Part shown: positions 59,401 through 64,000 of the stretch, one piece after another
Position numbering within the stretch: position 1 is the first letter of the stretch
Layout of the letters: each line of letters opens with the position of its first letter
NCBI GenBank assembly: GCA_038049695.1
Contig: CP142452.1
Coordinates: 94,619,501-94,683,500 of the forward strand
DNA length: 64,000 bases
Reading direction: 5' to 3'
Origin: Cinnamomum chago
Taxonomy: Eukaryota; Streptophyta; Magnoliopsida; Laurales; Lauraceae
Notes under the pieces: model-generated
The model's input: the letters and a program-made list of their open reading frames with translations, nothing else
Told to the model about the DNA's origin: nothing
The model's database searches: none
Translations under genes and position numbers: made by a program

Positions 59401-60084
59401 TTTGAGGGTTTTTTTTTTTTAATGTGTGTAGTTTCACACAGAAGGAAAGCATATAAATTGAAGAAGGGTGGATTTTGGTATTATATAAGCATAGAAATCC
59501 CCTTTTTACACTTAATGACAAATCTTATATTGACCCAATTTGGATTAAACACACCCGTTGTGGAATAGCAAAACACATTCTGTAACTGAACTTCCATTTA
59601 TAAGATATGGTTGCCAAGTAGAACACCAGGAACTACAGCGGAAATAACATCAGTTTCAACTTATCTCTTATTTTTATGTCTCCTTAGCTATTAATACCTT
59701 TGTGTTTCATATTTTTAACTGCTTTTGTGAGTCTCCATGATAGTATTATCTATGAATAGTGTTTTATTCCCTGAATGTAAATGCTATGTGCCCGGATTTT
59801 ACTGTTTTAATTGCTCATTCCATCTTGCATTTGGTGGATGCGAGCCAGAAGAATTTGGCTTTTCCTTGTTTCCTTGATATCCCAAGCACTATTCATCCAT
59901 CTATTCTTTTGATAAGCTTCACAGAAATCATCTGGAGATATTTCAAACCCTTTTTAACTGATTGTTGCAGGCTTCAGCAAACGCTATCCTTTCTCATTTC
60001 TTGGGACTTCTTTTCTCATTGGAACTGCTTCGGTCTGTGACATTGCCTCCTACAGAAGGCGTCGCAATTCCTAAAGCTGCATAA
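50430..60084 (+). CDS. TIC21: TIC21/PIC1-like chloroplast inner-envelope protein (four exons)
   Basis: Exons are 50430-50747, 53330-53587, 56037-56240 and 59971-60084, all in phase 0 with GT-AG introns, giving 297 aa. Residues 1 to about 80 are Ser/Leu/Arg-rich and look like a transit peptide. The mature part has four membrane segments: one in LGFWGQLVCTLVSAVILAF, one in TFYCTAGGIVAAFVSVFWSF, one in GLNLLGMGAAILGMQATVGL (exon 3) and one in LSHFLGLLFSLELLRSV (exon 4). The whole mature sequence (for example FGYIRLSDKLRRTASDPAK and GMQATVGLLVAKALTTSA) agrees closely with Arabidopsis TIC21 (At2g15290, 296 aa from memory), a DUF3611-family protein proposed both as a protein-import subunit and as an iron permease (PIC1). 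The ATG at 50430 is used; another, two codons on, is equally possible. Introns are 2.6, 2.4 and 3.7 kb and carry insertions. No defect was seen. Confidence 0.95.
50900..51135. repeat. Imperfect 116-bp tandem duplication in TIC21 intron 1
   Basis: ACTTGAAACAAG and about 100 following bases at 50931 recur at 51047 with scattered differences and small gaps. Non-coding. Confidence 0.8.
52453..52620. repeat. 44-bp unit repeated about three times in TIC21 intron 1
   Basis: Units start at 52497, 52541 and 52585 (TTCRTTACCCTTGACCTTTC...TCAGTATGATCCC), with an extra CCTTGAGG in the third. Confidence 0.9.
53646..53826. repeat. 93-bp tandem duplication in TIC21 intron 2
   Basis: The unit beginning CTGTACTAATTCAATCC at 53646 recurs at 53739 with three or four differences, about 60 bp downstream of the exon 2 donor. 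Confidence 0.92.
56439..56728 (+). mobile_element. RTE-type LINE 3' end in TIC21 intron 3
   Basis: The reading runs KVDGPPREKGRPKRM, then MEVIKIDMKKCSLSKDLAQD and RSELRNRIRI, the standard C-terminal end of plant RTE reverse transcriptases. It finishes in a (GAT)n run at about 56712-56730, the simple-repeat tail characteristic of RTE elements. A 12-bp target duplication with one mismatch (atgcaattattt at 56427-56438, atgcaatcattt at 56729-56740) bounds it. Only the last 290 bp were inserted, and it carries stop codons. Confidence 0.85.
57861..58518. mobile_element. hAT-type MITE, 658 bp, in TIC21 intron 3
   Basis: The ends are CATGGATCAAAATATCG and, read inward from the right, CAAGGATGAAAATAGCG (14 of 17 match). 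Flanking 8-mers ctcttggt (57853-57860) and ttcttggt (58519-58526) differ at one base. CCGCTACG-type motifs fill both subterminal regions. It has no coding capacity; an open frame near 58486 merely overlaps the right end. Confidence 0.8.
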
Positions 60085-61962
60085 TTTTCCCATTTCTACA
60101 CTAGCAGTAAACTGGATTGTGCATGTTTCTTCAGGAAGGTGTTTGGTATCGATGCAGTAGTCGTCATCTGCTTGTATTTTTATTTTATTTTTTTCCTTCA
60201 ATTTTCTTTTCTTGAAGCTAGATACCAATTCTTGAGAACCTTTCAGACTTTTATCCTGAGGTTTTGTTGGAGTGGGTTCGACCCAGAATCTCAGAAATGA
60301 TATGAACATGTGAAATGCGAATAATATAGGTCTCTCCTGCATTTAAGATGCGTCCTTCACATCAAATGAGAGTGCATAGAAACTTTTCCAGAGTGAATCC
60401 GAAGAACTCACTCTATTGAAGTGGAAAGACTCAAGAAGGTAAATTTTCCTGCATAATTTGCACTTTCATTTTGGTCTACGTGTGCTTTTTATGTTTGTTG
60501 CATTTGTGAAGCCTGCCTGGAATCATGAGAGCCCTTACAGATCCAGGGGTTTGAAAGGTCTCACTGTGATGTGTGAAAAATAGGAACCATCTAATTATGG
60601 AGGTACTATGTTAATATGGTTGCTAAAATTTGCATGGTCAGTTGGTCAGTTGAAGGGTGTACACAACTTGGATGGAGTGTTAAAAATTTGCATGATTTGT
60701 TGAAGGATCTACACAATGTAGATGAGTGTAGGATTTGGGTTATGAGTGTGTGTGGCATAGATTGATGCCGAGGGATAGGTTGGCCCTGTTCTTAAGTTAG
60801 GATTGATGTGGCATTTTGTGGATATTTTCAATTTGTTAAAATCAAAAGCTCTCTTTAAGTGGATGGATGGGGAGTGCACTGCAGCCAATTCATTACCACT
60901 CCAACGAAATATTTCTTGTACGGAAGAAATGAAATTACGTGTGAACTCATTACAAGCCATATGAGCTCTGCTTAGGTTCTATGGGAATATCCATACAACT
61001 AGAATTGGATTGACATGCCAGTGGCCCAGTACCTTCCAACTTGGAGACCTCAGATTATGTGAGAAATGTTCTACAAGCAAGCAACCTTATATGCAGTCCA
61101 GCCATGTGGGTCCACCTTTGATCAGTGCAGGCCCTTTTCACACTCGTCCCTCCGTGATCATACAGTAGTCCGAATTTCATTATAAAGGGATGAACTTCTA
61201 AGAAATATATGGTTAAAAGATCACTAAACTTTGTCTATTAAATCAATGGCTAAGATTATCTGATGAGGCCTTTTTTTTTTTTCTTTTCTTTTTTTGACCG
61301 TTATCCATAAGGAGTCCTTTTCATATATCCTATCCCACTGCTTAGTAGGCATCTAGGTTGGCCCCACGAGGACTACCCGCTCGCATTAACTTCCTGGGAC
61401 CAGCTGTATCATAACTTGCAAACCATCTAACTGAAGCTGTCGAACTGAGGAATATCTCTAACCTTCATCAGTGATTTGGTTGCCGTAAGTCAGTGTATTG
61501 GCATTTGCCAATCTCAAGCCCAAAGAAAAGAAGAAAAGGCTGCTTTCAGTAAGCTGTGAACTGTAAAACCAGCCTGTTATTTTTGTATGAAACTAGCACT
61601 GACCGACCAATGACCCAGCTGGCATTGCTGGGAAATAACAGGTCAAAAAAAAGATTGACCCTTCCAAACTCCAATAAACCAAGACCTACAATTTACTGTT
61701 CGAATCATAAACGTGACCATTACACGCGAGCACCTAGAGAGACCTCAGTTTTACTATCAAACTCTACTATACTTTCTTTTCCACTGTCAACTGTAAGTCC
61801 TCAAATCATCCTTCAAAAGAGAGTATTCCCTTCTTCCTCTAGTACTTCAGAACCAGTCCTTGATAGGTAAGCTTGCCAGCGGATGGGACTTCTTATCAGC
61901 TGTAACCGTATTCCATGAATGAGTCATTTCAACCCTCAATAGTAAGCAAACCCAGCTAAAAG
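60085..61962. other. TIC21 3' UTR and intergenic DNA
   Basis: The TIC21 3' UTR begins at 60085; the poly(A) site is not evident. No gene was recognised beyond it. A poly(T)/CT tract lies at 61270-61296. The open frames at 60709 and 61556 are not like any known family. Confidence 0.5.
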
Positions 61963-62408
61963 TAGGGATGGCAATTGGTCGGGTGTTGCCCTTCCCCACT
62001 CCTGTTATGGGCCGATTTGGTAGTGGTTTTCTTAGTTTGAGGCAGGTTTGGCTTTTGCTGATATACCTACCCCACCCCATCCAGTATATATAATATATAT
62101 TTATTTATTATTAAAATTGTAACCTAAACCCATGTGGTCCAAGTTGTTTTGAGCATTAACTTAATGCATGTGAGAAGAAAAGGTGGTGTCATCAATCTCT
62201 AGTTCTCTACCACATCCATTCCTATGAATTTATATATTTTTGAATTTTAATCTTTAAATTTAACCTAACACCAACCCAAATGGGGCAGTTTGGTATCACA
62301 TAGCAGTGAACGGTCACATGGCGGTGCGGGTTTGGATGAGATAAACTTAAAACGGGGTAGGTTTGGGTTTACCCCAACCCGTACCAAACCGTCCCGCTGC
62401 CATCCCCA
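61963..62408. mobile_element. hAT-type MITE, 446 bp
   Basis: The ends are TAGGGATGGCA and, read inward from the right, TGGGGATGGCA. Subterminal GGGTTTGGGT-type motifs and an AT-rich middle are typical of the TAGGGATGGCAA hAT MITE class of plants. Flanking 8-mers gctaaaag (61955-61962) and gccaaaaa (62409-62416) differ at two positions. Confidence 0.78.
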
Positions 62409-63026
62409 GCCAAAAAGGCATTTTGTATGCTATTTACTGACAATAATGTGATCGCAACCAGAATCAACACATCAAACTAATGGTGGTAAATAAATGAAGT
62501 AGAAGATTAAAATGTCAACATCTGCTTTGCTAGAAAGGATGTCGAAAAAACACGACACAGCTGAAACCAAATTATGGATGATTCGACAAATATAATAACA
62601 ATATGAAGAAAGCACCCAAAATTAAGATTCATATTAAGTACTGGGTAACATTTAAAAAAGATAGTGTTAATGAACATGAATAAATTTAAAAAGAAAAATG
62701 TAAGCACATCTAGGGCTGTCAAATTCGCCATGCCACAAGTTCAAGAAAAATTAAACTTTTCGACAAGTGAACATGATCTGTTTGAGATTCCTGACAAACC
62801 AACACGGGCCTACTTTGTTGACAACCCTAAACAAAGCTTAAGAAATCTTCCATTTTGAAGTTCCATAATCAAGCACAGATTTTGGCAGCCATATGCAAAT
62901 ACCATATTGAGATTAAGAACACTCAAATCGTCATGAGTGTGAGAAACTAATAAATACAAAACTATTAACATTAACCAAAATTTCCAGGCAGCTGACGAGT
63001 CAGTCAGTGAAACAAAATAGGCAATT

Positions 63027-63650
63027 TCAGTTCTTCCACAAACGTAGCTGATAGGGGCCCTTCCATCCCTGCAGCAGACAGATCCTAGTTAGTAGCTGAT
63101 GAACGTATTCCCAAACACGCATAGACAAAACAAGTATTAGATTCAAAGACTTAAATATATAGTTAAAGCATCAGAAAACTTAACCCTATGCATGTAGCGA
63201 AATGACTAGGGAAAGAGAAATAATGATCACAATTGGCTGAGCTCTGTTAGCAAGTTGTATTTGTCAAATGCTTATATCATTTTCAAGAAAAAGAAGTGTT
63301 AAGAAGGAAAACTGCCTGGTCATATACCCAAAAAACATAAAAAAGCAAGTAAACGACAGTAACGAATGAATTTGCATCACAGTGTAGGTTAACTAGAGTT
63401 TGGCCCTGTTTAACCACTGAAACCATAATGGCATGTAACAGCTCCAAAGCACTTCAGGGATGTGATTTTTAATTAATCTTGAAACTTTTTCAACTTCATA
63501 TAACCACTGTATACTGCAGCTGAGAGAGGTGGCAAATGAATTCCCTCAGCATCATGTAAAAGAAACTGAGCACCAGCAGCTGGCTTCATCCCCAGCAGCA
63601 ATCTGTTTGCAGAGACTTGTCTTGCTATCCTCCCAAAATACAGTTCAACC
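63027..63650 (-). CDS. Candidate terminal exons of an unidentified gene entering from the right edge
   Basis: On the minus strand an open stretch ends LLLGMKPAAGAQFLLHDAEG, then IHLPPLSAA, with a possible GCA/GTATAC donor at 63515/63514. A second short stretch, 63068-63027, follows a CTGCAG acceptor and reads GWKGPYQLRLWKN then stop; the two join in phase 0. The start of the first exon is uncertain (near 63609 after a GCAAACAG acceptor, or up to 63650). Read without splicing, the first stretch runs on about 17 codons to its own stop. The residue pattern looks protein-like, but I do not recognise the family and upstream exons lie outside the window. It could be a chance reading. Confidence 0.33.
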
Positions 63651-63659
63651 TTAAATTTT

Positions 63660-64000
63660 TTTAATATAGATTGCTTTCTTTAGAGTTTGTTTCTATCTTA
63701 AAATCCTAGATTTTATTAGAAGTTTATCATGATTAGTGTTAATTGTTTAAAGAGTCCACTAGTAGCTCAAATTTAAAAAGAAGATCAAATCATCCATTTC
63801 AAGTGACTTGCTCAATCCCTAGAGGTTCTCATTACAAAGAGGTACTTTCCTCTTTCCAGCCACTCAATGAAATAAAATACTAGAGTTTCGTTTCTCTAGT
63901 TTGTTGTAAGATAAAGCTGGTTTGAAAACCTTGATGGTCGTTGTGATTATGCTTTATGCTTAGGCTTGGAGAATAGCCGTCGGTAGTCTTTCTCCTTCCT
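63660..64000. other. AT-rich stretch with LTR-like composition at the right edge
   Basis: It contains a CAATGAAATAAAATACTAGAG-like stretch after CT-rich sequence, a layout reminiscent of the promoter and poly(A) region of a Ty1/copia LTR. It is cut off by the window edge and has no visible terminal motifs, so it is only a suggestion. Confidence 0.2.

Overview
This window is nuclear DNA of a flowering plant. It has spliced genes with GT-AG introns, plant-only gene families, and a dense load of plant transposable elements: hAT and Mutator-like DNA elements, a Helitron, L1- and RTE-type LINEs, SINEs, and a Ty3 chromovirus with very long LTRs. Introns of 2 to 7 kb, themselves full of insertions, suggest a large-genome dicot or magnoliid-type angiosperm rather than a compact genome. 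The species cannot be fixed from sequence alone.

Four host genes are clear. (1) 1770-2295, minus: first coding exon of plastid D-3-phosphoglycerate dehydrogenase; the rest lies beyond the left edge and a hAT element (54-1393) sits in its first intron. (2) 9881-17617, minus: a two-exon SGNH/SASA carbohydrate esterase (259 aa) whose single intron of about 7 kb holds a 5'-truncated L1 LINE (10519-13145) and a 2.86 kb solo LTR (13313-16172). (3) 33913-36745, minus: an LRR receptor pseudokinase of the RDK1 type (782 aa, two exons). (4) 50430-60084, plus: TIC21/PIC1-like chloroplast inner-envelope protein (297 aa, four exons). A possible fifth gene, unidentified, enters from the right edge on the minus strand (63027-63650).

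Intergenic DNA is repeat-derived. From 2.4 to 9.9 kb there are a MITE, a small LTR-type fragment, two LINE tails on the minus strand, a SINE and a 2.8 kb non-autonomous Helitron. A Ty3 chromovirus fossil fills 19801-26172; its left end is an inverted copy of its own LTR tail. From 26 to 34 kb the DNA is AT-rich with a hAT MITE. From 37 to 50 kb there are a foldback element, SINE-like repeats, MITEs and a striking 94-nt hairpin. At least five hAT-type insertions can be bounded by TIRs and imperfect 8-bp duplications.

The genes do not form a pathway (serine biosynthesis, cell-wall or secreted esterase, ABA-type receptor signalling, plastid envelope transport). Their order is the interesting part: as I recall the Arabidopsis loci, the first three match the neighbouring At4g34200, At4g34215 and At4g34220, and the last two match the neighbouring At2g15300-type LRR kinase and At2g15290. 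This window may therefore keep an ancestral order that Arabidopsis split over two duplicated segments. I found no genuinely new gene system. The most unusual non-genic signals are the palindrome cassettes that differ between two otherwise related LTRs, and the inverted LTR end.
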